A stretch of DNA of 64,000 nt, taken from positions 4,278,001 to 4,342,000 of the forward strand of contig NZ_CP017248.1 in NCBI RefSeq assembly GCF_001735805.1. The letters are read 5' to 3'. This DNA comes from Streptomyces fodineus. GTDB taxonomy: Bacteria > Actinomycetota > Actinomycetes > Streptomycetales > Streptomycetaceae. A program made the translations under genes and the position numbers. The notes beneath the pieces were generated by a model. It searched no databases. It had not been told where the DNA came from and saw only the letters and a program-made list of their open reading frames with translations. The first letter of the stretch is position 1. Each line of letters opens with the position of its first letter. This document shows positions 17,765 to 25,811 of the stretch, piece after piece.

Positions 17765-17857
17765 CGGCTGTTGCATGGCAGTGGTACGGCGGTTTGTGCA
17801 GCGGTTTGTGCGGCTGCCGCGGTCGGCTGCGTGTCCGGCCGTTGTCGTTGCCGCGCG

Positions 17858-17872
17858 CTATAACTGACGACC
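17858..17872 (+). promoter_or_regulatory. TATAAC -10-like box close to the start of the VOC gene
   Basis: TATAAC at about 17858-17863 ends nine bases before the ATG at 17873, and no ribosome-binding site lies between them. If it is the -10 element, transcription would start at or next to the start codon and the mRNA would be leaderless, which is common in actinobacteria. The -35 region is not clear. Confidence 0.35.
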
Positions 17873-18340
17873 ATGTCGACACGGACGCCCGCCCCGCTGC
17901 ACTGGAAGCTCGTCATCGACGCGGCCGACCCGCACGCCCAGGCCGACTTCTGGGCCGCCGCGCTGCACTACACGGCCGAGGACAACAGCGCCCTGATCGA
18001 ACGGCTGCTGTCCCTCGGCGCGCTGCCCGGCGCGGCCACGGTCGAGTACCACGGCAGGCCCGCCTTCCGTGACCTGGTCGCCGTACGCCACCCCGACGAC
18101 CCGTACGACCCGGAGACCGGCACGGGGCTCGGGCGGCGGCTGCTGTTCCAGCGCGTGCCGGAGCCGAAGACCGGGAAGAACCGGCTCCACCTCGACCTGC
18201 ACCCCGGCGAGGGCCTGCGCGCGGACGAGGTGACACGGCTTCAGGCGCTGGGCGCACGCGTCCTGAACGAGGTGAAACAGCCCTCGGGCGAGTGGGTGGT
18301 GATGGCGGACCCGGAGGGCAACGAGTTCTGCGTGCACTGA
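17873..18340 (+). CDS. VOC (glyoxalase/bleomycin-resistance fold) protein
   Basis: The 155-residue protein has the beta-alpha-beta-beta-beta pattern of the vicinal oxygen chelate superfamily, beginning LHWKLVIDAADPHAQADFWAAAL and ending WVVMADPEGNEFCVH, the typical last strand. The middle stretch LLFQRVPEPKTGKNRLHLDL also fits the glyoxalase-like subgroup found widely in Streptomyces. Metal ligands are plausible (the His of HLDL and the Glu of GNEFC) but not certain. No substrate can be proposed. It is a single gene, perhaps leaderless, followed by tandem repeats at 18341-18424. Confidence 0.82.
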   Translation: MSTRTPAPLHWKLVIDAADPHAQADFWAAALHYTAEDNSALIERLLSLGALPGAATVEYHGRPAFRDLVAVRHPDDPYDPETGTGLGRRLLFQRVPEPKTGKNRLHLDLHPGEGLRADEVTRLQALGARVLNEVKQPSGEWVVMADPEGNEFCVH

Positions 18341-18424
18341 CCCCGCCGGGTCGTACGGCGCTCTGCCGGGTCGTACGGCGCCGTGCCAGGTGGTACGGCG
18401 GTCCGTACGGGGCCGGCGTACGGA
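18341..18424. repeat. Short tandem repeats in a convergent intergenic region
   Basis: A unit of about 21-22 bases containing GCCGGGTCGTACGGCGC occurs twice and a diverged third copy (GCCAGGTGGTACGGCGG) follows; further GTACGG motifs continue to 18424. The region separates the convergent VOC and TPR-like genes and can form several hairpins, so it may also terminate transcription. Confidence 0.55.
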
Positions 18425-18435
18425 CCGCTCCGCCG

Positions 18436-19548
18436 TCAGGCCTGTGCCGCGCGGGCCGCCCGGTCGGAGAGGCGGACCATGCGGGCGCGGGCCGACTCCA
18501 GCGGGCCGGGGTCGTCGGCTGCGGGGCCCGGCTCCTGGGTGAGGTCCGTCCACAGCTCGATCAGGTCGCGGCCCAGCCGCAGACCCTCCTCCGGATCGCG
18601 CACCGCCCGCCACGCGGTCGCCGCGCTGCGCACGTTGCCGTACGCGGCCTCCGCGTCCCGCGCCTGCCGGCGCAGCCGCGCCAGGTCCAGGGACTGCCGG
18701 AAGGCGCGGACCGGCTCGCCTCCCAAGTAGGCGATGTAGGCGGACAGTTCGCGCAGGTGCAGCACCTCGGCGTGGCCGGGGCCCAGCACGGTGGTCGCCT
18801 CGGTGACCGTACGGTCGGTGAGTTCGGCCGCCGCCTCGATACGGCCGGCCCGCACGGCCTCGTTGATCCGCGCCATCGGCTCGGTGAGCAACTCGGCCCC
18901 CTCCGCCGTCTCGGTCACGGGCCCGTCCCCGAGCACCTCCTCGGCGACGGCGTCGAAGCCTCGGGCGGGGGTGGGTGTGGGGCCGGCTGCGGAGGCCGTG
19001 AGGTCGGGCTCGCCTTCCAGCATGGCCGTGAGCACGGAGGCCTTGGGAGCGGACGCCTTGGGGACGGAGGCGACGGGGATGGGCTCGGGCTCCGTGACTT
19101 CGATGACGGGCGCCGGCGCCTGACCGGCCGACATGACCGGCGGGGGGCCGAACTGTCCCGTCGGCGCCTGGACCGTCCCGGCCGGCACCGGCTCCGGCCG
19201 CCTCACCGGGGGCACGGCCTGCGCACCCTCACGCGAAGGCACACCCTCACGCGGAGCCACCCGTACCGCCGTCCCCGTCACCCGGCTGGAGCCGTCCGCC
19301 GAGACCTCCAGGGGAACCACGCAGCCCGCGCGGTCGTCGTGGATCGTGGCGCGTATGGGGGCGCCGATGCTGATGGCCAGGCGCTGGAGGTGGTTGAGGA
19401 CGGCCTGCTGGATGTCCTCGCCGGGCGCCGCCACCACCGACGCCCCGCCCACCGACGCGCCTCCCGCGCCGAACACCCGGACGGCTACCACCGCCGGATG
19501 CGCCGCGGGCTGCTGCGCCCGCTTCTTCTCGAAGCTGAGTCGAGACAT
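18436..19548 (-). CDS. TPR-like hypothetical protein
   Basis: The 370-residue protein begins MSRLSFEKKRAQQP at the ATG at 19548; a longer upstream frame is unlikely. The first 100 residues form a small domain (VVAVRVFGAG through CVVPLEVSADGS) of no family I recognise. Residues 100-220 are Pro/Ala-rich linker. The last 150 residues are helical with tetratricopeptide-like spacing (INEAVRAGRIEAAAELTDRT, LHLRELSAYIAYLGGEPVRAF). No signal peptide or membrane segment is seen, so it is probably cytoplasmic. It resembles proteins annotated as tetratricopeptide-repeat hypotheticals in Streptomyces. It is divergent from the flavin reductase gene at 19757. No function is proposed. Confidence 0.75.
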   Translation of the reverse strand: MSRLSFEKKRAQQPAAHPAVVAVRVFGAGGASVGGASVVAAPGEDIQQAVLNHLQRLAISIGAPIRATIHDDRAGCVVPLEVSADGSSRVTGTAVRVAPREGVPSREGAQAVPPVRRPEPVPAGTVQAPTGQFGPPPVMSAGQAPAPVIEVTEPEPIPVASVPKASAPKASVLTAMLEGEPDLTASAAGPTPTPARGFDAVAEEVLGDGPVTETAEGAELLTEPMARINEAVRAGRIEAAAELTDRTVTEATTVLGPGHAEVLHLRELSAYIAYLGGEPVRAFRQSLDLARLRRQARDAEAAYGNVRSAATAWRAVRDPEEGLRLGRDLIELWTDLTQEPGPAADDPGPLESARARMVRLSDRAARAAQA

Positions 19549-19698
19549 CGGTTTTTCCTCGCTCCCCCGGCGTCGCGATCCGGTCGTACGCGTCCTGCCG
19601 ACCAGTGTGTCGGTTCCCTTCGGCTTCCGCGTCACCGCAGCGTCACAGCCTCGCACCAGCCCTACTCTGAGAACATCCTGGCCCCCGGTGCTTGCGTG

Positions 19699-19711
19699 TG
19701 CATATAATGCA
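19699..19711 (+). promoter_or_regulatory. Consensus TATAAT box inside a small palindrome
   Basis: A perfect TATAAT at 19703-19708 lies inside TGCATATAATGCA (TGCAT/ATGCA arms). It is 48 bases before the start of the flavodoxin-fold reductase gene. The surroundings are far more AT-rich than the genome. It is a strong -10 candidate for the plus-strand gene, and a regulator binding the palindrome would occlude it. Confidence 0.5.
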
Positions 19712-19756
19712 TACGCCTTTAACCACTGCACTGACAGCACCGCCCCTGGGGGACCC

Positions 19757-20344
19757 ATGAGCCGTCGTTTCCTCTTCGTCCTGGGCAGCGCTCGCGCCGA
19801 GGGCAACACCGAGCTGCTGGCCCGCGCGGCGGCCGAGCAACTGCCCGGTGACGTCGAACAGCACTGGATCCGCCTGGCCGAGCACCCGCTGCCCGACTTC
19901 GTGGACCTGCGGCACGACAGCGAGCACATACGGCCGCCGGCCGACAGCGCCACCGGTCTGCTGCTGGACGCCACGCTCGCGGCCACCGACATCGTGATCG
20001 CCTCGCCGCTGTACTGGTACTCGGTGTCCGGCCTCACCAAGCGCTACCTGGACCACTGGTCGGGCTGGCTGCGCACCCCCGGCGTCGACTTCAAGGCGAC
20101 CCTGGCCGGCCGTACGCTCTGGGGCATCGCCGCGCTGGCGCACGACGAGACCTCTGTCGCCGACCCTTATGCCGGCACGCTCAACAACTCCGCCGCCTAC
20201 ATGGGGATGCGCTTCGGCGGGGTGCTGTTCGGCAACGGCACCGCGCCCGGTGACGTACTGAAGGACACCGACGCGCTGGCGCGCGCGAAGTCGTTCTTCA
20301 CCCAGGAGGCGCCCCTCGCCCGCTTCCCGTACCAGAGCGCCTGA
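19757..20344 (+). CDS. NAD(P)H-dependent FMN reductase, flavodoxin fold
   Basis: The 195-residue protein begins RRFLFVLGSARAEGNTELLAR, with the phosphate-binding loop GSARAEGNT typical of NADPH-dependent FMN reductases and NAD(P)H:quinone reductases of the flavodoxin-like fold. DIVIASPLYWYSVSGLTKRYLDHWSGW matches the second FMN-contact segment (SPLYWYS). Likely role: two-electron reduction of a quinone, azo or nitro compound, or supply of reduced flavin; the sequence does not decide. The ATG at 19757 comes after CCCTGGGGGACCC, a modest ribosome-binding site. It has its own AT-rich promoter and converges with the ABC-2 permease gene eight bases downstream. Confidence 0.85.
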   Translation: MSRRFLFVLGSARAEGNTELLARAAAEQLPGDVEQHWIRLAEHPLPDFVDLRHDSEHIRPPADSATGLLLDATLAATDIVIASPLYWYSVSGLTKRYLDHWSGWLRTPGVDFKATLAGRTLWGIAALAHDETSVADPYAGTLNNSAAYMGMRFGGVLFGNGTAPGDVLKDTDALARAKSFFTQEAPLARFPYQSA

Positions 20345-20351
20345 GGCGTCC

Positions 20352-21233
20352 CTATGCGCTGATGTCCTTCGCCGTGAACCGCGCCCAGGCCGCCGAGCCG
20401 AACACGGCCGCGTACAGCGCCTGGAGGCCGAGGTTCTTCACCAGGTCGTCCCAGTAGACGGGGTCGCGCATCAGGTCGGCGAAGGACAGCCAGTAGTGCG
20501 AGAAGAAGTACGGCTGGAGCGCGTGCAACTGGGGTATCTGGTCCAGGATCTGGACGGTGATGAGCAGGCCGACGGTGGTCGCCATCGCCGCGATGCCGCT
20601 GTTGGTGAGGGTCGACACGAACAGGCCGAGGGCCGCCACGCCGACCAGTGAGACGGCGACCACCAGGGCGATCAGCAGAGCCCGGCCGAGACCTTCGGCG
20701 AAGCTGATCCGGGTGCCGGATATGGTCGTGAGGTCGCCCAGCGGGAAGAGCAGCGCGCCCACGGCCAGCGCCGAGACGGCCACGACCAGGGTGGCGAGCA
20801 CGCAGAAGGCCATCACCGTCGTGTACTTGGTGAGCAGCAGCCTGGTGCGGCCGGCCGGCGCGACCAGCAGATAGCGCAGGGTGCCCGCGCCCGCCTCGCC
20901 CGCTATCGCGTCGCCCGCGACGACTCCGACGGCCATCGGCAGGAAGAACGGCAGAGTCGCGGCCAGCGAGGTGAACACCAGGAACAGGCCGTTGTTGGTG
21001 ATCTGTGTGATGAACGCCGGGCCCTGGCCGCTGTGGTCCGCCGTCCCGCCGCCCCGCGTCTGGATCTTCACCGCGATCCCGACCAGCACCGGCACCGCGG
21101 CCAGCACCCCGAGCAGGGCGAGCGTGCGCCAGCGGCGGACGGTCGTGACCAGTTCGCTGCGCAGCAGCCCGAACGTCCACAGGGGGCTCGGCCGGCGCAG
21201 GGCCGATCCCGGGACCGTCTCAGCCCGCGACAT
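20352..21233 (-). CDS. ABC-2 type transporter permease
   Basis: The 293-residue integral membrane protein has six hydrophobic helices and the architecture of ABC-2 exporter permeases. The first helix follows a basic amphipathic start (LLRSELVTTVRRWRTLALLG). GDAIAGEAGAGTLRYLLVAPAGRTRLLLTK is the signature loop of bacitracin/multidrug-type permeases. It overlaps the upstream ATPase gene by 14 bases on the same strand, so the two form one two-component exporter. Substrate unknown; a role in antibiotic or lipid efflux is only a family-level guess. Confidence 0.9.
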   Translation of the reverse strand: MSRAETVPGSALRRPSPLWTFGLLRSELVTTVRRWRTLALLGVLAAVPVLVGIAVKIQTRGGGTADHSGQGPAFITQITNNGLFLVFTSLAATLPFFLPMAVGVVAGDAIAGEAGAGTLRYLLVAPAGRTRLLLTKYTTVMAFCVLATLVVAVSALAVGALLFPLGDLTTISGTRISFAEGLGRALLIALVVAVSLVGVAALGLFVSTLTNSGIAAMATTVGLLITVQILDQIPQLHALQPYFFSHYWLSFADLMRDPVYWDDLVKNLGLQALYAAVFGSAAWARFTAKDISA

Positions 21234-22236
21234 CGAAGCCCTCCCCCGTCAGTGCCACGAACGCGTCCTCCAGCGAGGCCCGTTCGAGTGTGAAGCCGCG
21301 GACCCGGACCCCCGCCGCGACCAGGGCCGCGTTCACCTCGGCGAGGTCCCGCGCGGGCGGTTCACCGGTGACCCGGTCGCCGTCGGCGGTGACGTCCCCG
21401 ACGCCCTGTTCCTTCAGCACCCGGGCCGCCTCGGCCGGATCCGGGGTGGTCACCGCCAGCCGGCCGCGCGCCCCGGCGGCCAGGTCGGCCACCGCGCCCT
21501 GGGTGACGAGCCGGCCCCGCGCCATGACCGCCGCGTGGGTGCAGACCTGCTCGATCTCGTCGAGGAGGTGGGAGGAGAGGAAGACGGTCGTGCCGTCGGC
21601 GGCCAGTTCCCGGATCAGGGCGCGGATCTCGCGCATGCCCTGCGGGTCGAGGCCGTTGGTGGGCTCGTCCAGGACGAGCAACCGGCGCGGCTGGAGCAGC
21701 GCGGCGGCCAGGCCCAGGCGCTGTTTCATCCCGAGCGAGTAAGCCCTCGCCTTCTTGCCCGCTGCCGCCGTGAGGCCCACCCGGTCCAGTGCGGCGGCTA
21801 CGCGGACACGCCGGGTGCGGGGGTCGGCGGTCGGGTCGGCGGCGTCGTAGCGCAGCAGGTTGTCCCGGCCGGAGAGGAAGCCGTACAGGGCCGGGCCCTC
21901 GATGAGCGCGCCGACCTGCGGCAGGACGGCACGGGCCGCCCGGGGCATCGGGCGGCCCAGCACGCGGGCGGTGCCCGCCGTCGGCTCGATCAGGCCCATC
22001 AGCATGCGGATGGTTGTGGTCTTGCCCGAGCCGTTCGGACCGAGGAAGCCGAAGACGCTGCCCGCCGGGACGGTCAGGTCGAGGCCGTCGACGGCGAGCT
22101 GTCCGCCGCGGTAGCGCTTGGTGAGAGCACGGGTGACGATGACACTCGCCTCCGCCCCGCCCTGGGCACGCCGCTCAGCATCCCCGGCCTCCCCCGTGGC
22201 CCCCACGTCCCGCTCCGTGGCGGACGGTCCGTCCAT
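21220..22236 (-). CDS. ABC transporter ATP-binding protein (CcmA/DrrA type)
   Basis: ATPase partner of the ABC-2 permease. Motifs in order: Walker A GPNGSGKTTT (about 69-78), signature YSLGMKQRLGLAAAL (about 165-180), Walker B LLVLDEPTNGLD and the H-loop His in VFLSSHLLDEIEQV. A C-terminal DUF4162-like accessory domain follows, ending FTLERASLEDAFVALTGE. The 338 residues include a 30-residue polar N-terminus before the first strand. Start is ATG at 22236; a shorter start at the GTG encoding VIVTRALTKRY is possible. 72 bases separate it from the LolA-like gene upstream, so all may form one transcription unit. Confidence 0.9.
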   Translation of the reverse strand: MDGPSATERDVGATGEAGDAERRAQGGAEASVIVTRALTKRYRGGQLAVDGLDLTVPAGSVFGFLGPNGSGKTTTIRMLMGLIEPTAGTARVLGRPMPRAARAVLPQVGALIEGPALYGFLSGRDNLLRYDAADPTADPRTRRVRVAAALDRVGLTAAAGKKARAYSLGMKQRLGLAAALLQPRRLLVLDEPTNGLDPQGMREIRALIRELAADGTTVFLSSHLLDEIEQVCTHAAVMARGRLVTQGAVADLAAGARGRLAVTTPDPAEAARVLKEQGVGDVTADGDRVTGEPPARDLAEVNAALVAAGVRVRGFTLERASLEDAFVALTGEGFDVAG

Positions 22237-22308
22237 CGGCTCCCCCCTCGATTCGCACTCCCTGTGAAGGGTGAACGTACGGTCACGCCCGGTAGTGCCC
22301 GGAGCGGG

Positions 22309-23511
22309 TCACTTCCCCGTGTTCGCCGCCTTCACCAGGGCGTCCTTGGTCACCGCGCCGGCGTAGACCTTGCCGTCGTCGGTGATCAGGGCGTTGACCA
22401 GGCGGGTGGAGAAGACCGTGCCCTTGCCGAACTTGCCGGAGACCTTGTCGCCGATCGAGCCGAGGAAGCCGCCGAGGTCGCCGGCCTTGGAGCCGCCGGT
22501 GGGCAGGCCGCCCTTGGCGCCGGTGTCGAAGGTGGCGACGGACGTCCAGCCCTTGCCGAGGACGGTGCCTCCGTCGTGGCCCTGGAGGAAGCCCTCGCCG
22601 GCCTTGGGAGCGTGCTCCCGCGCCGTGGAGTCCTGCTTCTCCTGCGTCACCTTCGCGCCCTTGGGCGGGGTGAAGTCGAAGGTGGAGGCGGCCGGCTTGG
22701 CGAAGGAGACCTGGGTGAAGCCCGCGTCGAGGACGGCGGCGCCGCCGCTCTTCGGGGTCAGCGTGAACTTCAGCGGCATGCCCGTCTTCGCGTCGACGGC
22801 GATGCTGATCGCGCCGACCGTGGTGCCGGACTGCCGGGGCTTGATCAGCAGCTTGTAGGCGTCGCGGCCGGCCACCTGCTCGGTGCCGTCGACGGTGACG
22901 GACGTGGTGTCGTCCACCGACTTCAGCGCCTGGTCGGCGAAGTCCTTCGGCGTGGCCGGGGGTTCGGCCCGGTGGTCCTTGCCGGAGTCGGCCGAGGTGC
23001 CGTGCTGGACCTCGTTGCTCCTGCTGTCGTAGCCCCACACGTCCTTGCCGTTGTGGATGAGGCTGTACTCGGAGCCGCTCTCCAGCAGCGACAGCTTCTG
23101 CTTCTCGGGGCCGTCGGCGGCGACGCGCAGCGTGTGCGTGCCGGAGACCAGCGAGGTGAGTTTGGCCTTCGGGTCGGCCGAAGAGCCGTCACCGGAGCCC
23201 TTGGCGGCGCCGGAGGCCAGGCTGTTCTCCAGGCCGCCGAGGTTGGGCAGGCCGAGGTCGGTGCTGATCCGCACGGTGCCGGACACCTGCTGGACGTCCG
23301 ACTTGGCGATCTTCTCGATGAGCTGCTGTGCAGTGATCTTGGGCAGGTCGGGGTCACCGGATGCGGCGAGCGCCGGGACCAGCCCGATCGTGGCCGCCGC
23401 CACCCCCACCACCGCGACCGGGACCGCGTAGCGCGCGGCCTTGCGGCGTCCGGCGTGCGGGTTCTCGTCCCGCGCGGCGTCCACTGCGTCGTCGGATTCG
23501 TACGGTGCCAT
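22309..23511 (-). CDS. LolA-like exported or membrane-anchored lipoprotein-carrier-fold protein
   Basis: The 400-residue protein starts at the ATG at 23511, which has GGAGGTAAGG about ten bases upstream; the in-frame ATG at 23577 lacks this. After a polar, basic N-terminus the helix YAVPVAVVGVAAATIGLVPALA (about 28-49) is a signal anchor or uncleaved signal peptide. The mature part has the alternating strands of a LolA/LppX-like half-barrel (VSGTVRISTDLG, YSLIHNGKDVWGYDSRSNEV, YKLLIKPR, GMPLKFTLTPKS), as in Streptomyces proteins annotated as outer-membrane lipoprotein carrier-like. There is no lipobox. It probably sits outside the membrane and binds a lipid or interacts with a membrane regulator; this is family inference. 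Confidence 0.78.
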   Translation of the reverse strand: MAPYESDDAVDAARDENPHAGRRKAARYAVPVAVVGVAAATIGLVPALAASGDPDLPKITAQQLIEKIAKSDVQQVSGTVRISTDLGLPNLGGLENSLASGAAKGSGDGSSADPKAKLTSLVSGTHTLRVAADGPEKQKLSLLESGSEYSLIHNGKDVWGYDSRSNEVQHGTSADSGKDHRAEPPATPKDFADQALKSVDDTTSVTVDGTEQVAGRDAYKLLIKPRQSGTTVGAISIAVDAKTGMPLKFTLTPKSGGAAVLDAGFTQVSFAKPAASTFDFTPPKGAKVTQEKQDSTAREHAPKAGEGFLQGHDGGTVLGKGWTSVATFDTGAKGGLPTGGSKAGDLGGFLGSIGDKVSGKFGKGTVFSTRLVNALITDDGKVYAGAVTKDALVKAANTGK

Positions 23512-23997
23512 GTGTGCCTTACCTCCGTCGTCGGCGGCGGCCGTCCCACGCTGGTCCACCAGAGCCGCCATTCTCACCCGAATCGGTGAGCGTTGGTGAT
23601 TTCCGCGGTTTCCATCTCACCAAATCGGCCATGAGGAAGCGTCAGACCACGGAGCCAACTCCGTGTACGCCTGCGGTATGACACGTAGGGGCACCGACTC
23701 CCCCGACCCGTAGGGGTCTCCCCGGGACGGACGGGAGCGTAAGGGGTCGTAGGGACCCGCGCAGGGCCGTACGGCCGGCTGCGCCGGGAGGTGCCGAGCG
23801 CGGCCGGCAGCCGGGGGTGCAGGCCAGGTGGTGCAGGCCAGGTGTAAGCCAGGTGGTGTAAGCCAGGTGGTGCCGGCCGGGGCGGTGCCGGAAGGTGTCA
23901 CGCGGCGGACAGCCGGAGCAGTGCTGAGCGACGGGGCGCGGCGGACAGCCGGGGTCGACCGGACCCCCGGGAGGCGTGCCGCGCCCGCCGGCCGGGC
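23512..23997. other. Intergenic region with CCAGGTGGTG direct repeats
   Basis: No gene is supported in these 486 bases between two minus-strand genes. From 23820 to 23880 a unit like AGGCCAGGTGGTGCA or AAGCCAGGTGGTGTA is repeated about four times. Another pair of ACGTAGGGGCACC/CCGTAGGGGTCTCC half-repeats lies at 23683-23720. The promoter of the LolA-like gene should lie in the first 100 bases; no clear -10/-35 pair was identified. Confidence 0.5.
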
Positions 23998-25008
23998 TCA
24001 GCCCGCGCGGTGCACCACCGCGTCGCACAGCTCCATCAGCGCGGCCTTGGCGTCGCATTCCGGCAGCGGTGCCAGCGCGGCGCGGGCCTCCTCCGCGTAC
24101 CGGACCGTGTCCCGGCGGGCCTGCTCCAGCGCGGGGTGGGCGCGCAGCGCGGTCAGTGCCTCGGCGTGCCGGGCGTCGTCGCTGAGGTCGGAGTCGAGCA
24201 GCTCGCACAGGGCGATGTCCTCGGGCAGCCCCAGCCGGGCGGCCCGCTCGCGCAGCCGGAGCACGGGCAGCGTCGGGATGCCCTCGCGCAGGTCGGTGCC
24301 CGGGGTTTTGCCGGACTCGTGCGAGTCGGAGGCGATGTCCAGGACGTCGTCGGCGAGCTGGAAGGCGACCCCGAGCCGCTCGCCGTACTGGGTGAGCACG
24401 TCGACGACCGTCTCGTCGGCGCCGGACATCATCGCGCCGAACCGGCACGACACCGCCACCAGCGAGCCCGTCTTGCCGCCGAGCACGTCCAGGTAGTGCT
24501 CGACCGGGTCGCGCCCGTCCGAGGGACCGGCGGTCTCCAGGATCTGGCCCGTGACCAGCCGCTCGAACGCGAGGGCCTGCACCCGGACCGCCTCGGGGCC
24601 GAGGTCGGCGAGGATCTGGGAGGCGCGGGCGAAGAGGAAGTCGCCGGTGAGGACCGCGACGGAGTTGCCCCAGCGGGTGTTGGCGCTGTCCACGCCGCGC
24701 CGTACCGCGGCCTCGTCCATGACGTCGTCGTGGTACAGCGTGGCCAGGTGGGTCAGCTCCACTACCACGGCCGAGGGCACGATGCCCGGCGCGTAGGGGT
24801 CACCGAACCGGGCCGCGAGCATCACGAGCAGCGGCCGGAACCGCTTCCCGCCGGCCCGTACGAGGTGCTGCGCGGCCTCCGTGATGAACGGGACCTCGCT
24901 CTTGGTGGCCTCGAGCAAGCCTTCCTCGACAGCCGCCAATCCGACCTGGACATCGGCTTCCAGAGCCTGGTCCCGCACGCTCAGCCCGAACGGCCCGACG
25001 ACGGTCAC
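23998..25008 (-). CDS. Long-chain polyprenyl diphosphate synthase
   Basis: Trans-isoprenyl diphosphate synthase that elongates the side chain of menaquinone. Both Asp-rich motifs are complete: LYHDDVMD with Asp94, Asp95 and Asp98, and LADDVLD. GGKRFRPLL contains the diphosphate-binding Lys and Arg. Residues four and five positions before the first Asp motif are small (Ala89, Thr90), which in this family allows long products of seven or more isoprene units. At 336 residues it is the normal length. The GTG at 25008 follows AGGAGA. The location near menG, a MenJ-like reductase and two nuo clusters favours menaquinone biosynthesis; exact chain length is not determined. Confidence 0.9.
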   Translation of the reverse strand: MTVVGPFGLSVRDQALEADVQVGLAAVEEGLLEATKSEVPFITEAAQHLVRAGGKRFRPLLVMLAARFGDPYAPGIVPSAVVVELTHLATLYHDDVMDEAAVRRGVDSANTRWGNSVAVLTGDFLFARASQILADLGPEAVRVQALAFERLVTGQILETAGPSDGRDPVEHYLDVLGGKTGSLVAVSCRFGAMMSGADETVVDVLTQYGERLGVAFQLADDVLDIASDSHESGKTPGTDLREGIPTLPVLRLRERAARLGLPEDIALCELLDSDLSDDARHAEALTALRAHPALEQARRDTVRYAEEARAALAPLPECDAKAALMELCDAVVHRAG

Positions 25009-25654
25009 GAGGGGTCTCCTGTCTGCTGGTGTCTGCTGGCGATTACACGGCTTGTCGATAGGTCGCTGCCATCACTCAAGTCAGCGTATCCGGTCCTGTT
25101 TCGATCACCGATAGCGCCCACCGGTCCAGCCTGGGCGGTATCGGATCATGACCGGTATGTTTTTGATCAAGTGGTAAGAACGGACATTTATCGACTTAAC
25201 AGGAACCCGCACACTTTGTCGCGAACCGGGGAGCGAGCGGAGTAACGCCGACACCCCCTCCATGCCACGACGATCATGCCCGACGCGACGGCCGCCGCGA
25301 TCACCGCGGCCGCCAGGACGACGACGGGCATCGCATCACGGGTTCCGCCACTCGGCCGATCAACCTAAATCCCCCATGTCGGATTTGCGGCGCTTTGCGA
25401 TTTCGTGAGTTGGGTCACGCACCCACATCGACACCCCACACCTGCCGGACCACCCTCCCCTCTTGCCCTGTCGGCGAGTTGAGGATTGGCAACCGCAAAG
25501 GATCAAGTACCACATATGGCACAAACAAAGGTCAAACAGTGCGTTGTGTGAATCAGGCACTTGTTCCCGACATGTGCTCTCGCATACGTTCCGGGCCGTC
25601 GGGCGGACGCCTAATCCTGCCGCCGCCCGCATAACCCATCGACGAACTCATTCG
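25009..25654. other. Long intergenic region upstream of the polyprenyl synthase and the riboswitch
   Basis: These 646 bases are AT-rich for the genome in two islands: 25085-25200, with TTTTTGATCAAGTGG and GGACATTTATCGACTTAAC, and 25480-25560. The first probably holds the polyprenyl synthase promoter (minus strand), the second the promoter of the riboswitch-controlled gene (plus strand). One possible 47-codon gene (25188-25331) is listed separately. Other open frames here look like chance. Confidence 0.5.
25188..25331 (-). CDS. Possible small single-helix membrane protein
   Basis: A 47-codon frame from the ATG at 25331 to the TAA at 25188 starts MPVVVLAAAVIAAAVASGM, continues IVVAW, and then has a short basic tail (RGCRRYSARSPVRDK). 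This is one clear transmembrane helix with a positive inside end. The codon third positions are GC-rich over the helix, but the last 12 codons lie in AT-rich sequence, and the ribosome-binding site (GGCGGAAC) is poor. It is upstream of the polyprenyl synthase on the same strand. It may be a real small protein or chance; conservation in relatives would decide. Confidence 0.3.
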   Translation of the reverse strand: MPVVVLAAAVIAAAVASGMIVVAWRGCRRYSARSPVRDKVCGFLLSR

Positions 25655-25806
25655 TACGGCAGGAGCGGGGGACCCAGGTAAGTCGCCGGACCGGACGGCA
25701 CACGTCGCACCGGAACGGCTAGGGGTGAAGCCGTGCCTTTCCGGGCACGGCCGGGCACCTCCCCGCCCGAACCCGACAGCTCACCTCGCAGGCGCCGGAG
25801 AGGACT
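25655..25806 (+). promoter_or_regulatory. c-di-AMP riboswitch (ydaO/yuaA type) in the leader of the SLT gene
   Basis: The leader contains the conserved blocks of the ydaO class: GGGGGACCCAGGTAAGTCGC at 25667-25686, GGCTAGGGGTGAAGCCG at 25717-25733, a GTGCC/GGCAC-type hairpin, and CCGAACCCGACAGCTCACCT at 25768-25787 followed by CGCAGGCG. These match the class from memory, including the ACCCGACAGCT core. It ends just before the ribosome-binding site (GGAGAGG) of the cell-wall hydrolase gene. In Streptomyces this class is known to precede several cell-wall hydrolase genes and to switch them off when c-di-AMP is bound. Boundaries are approximate. Confidence 0.85.
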
Positions 25807-25811
25807 TCCCC

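Noticed and set aside
25360..25634. Two or three open frames of 70-90 codons on both strands before the riboswitch
   Set aside because: No ribosome-binding sites, mixed composition and AT-rich codons atypical for this genome; more likely promoter and leader sequence.
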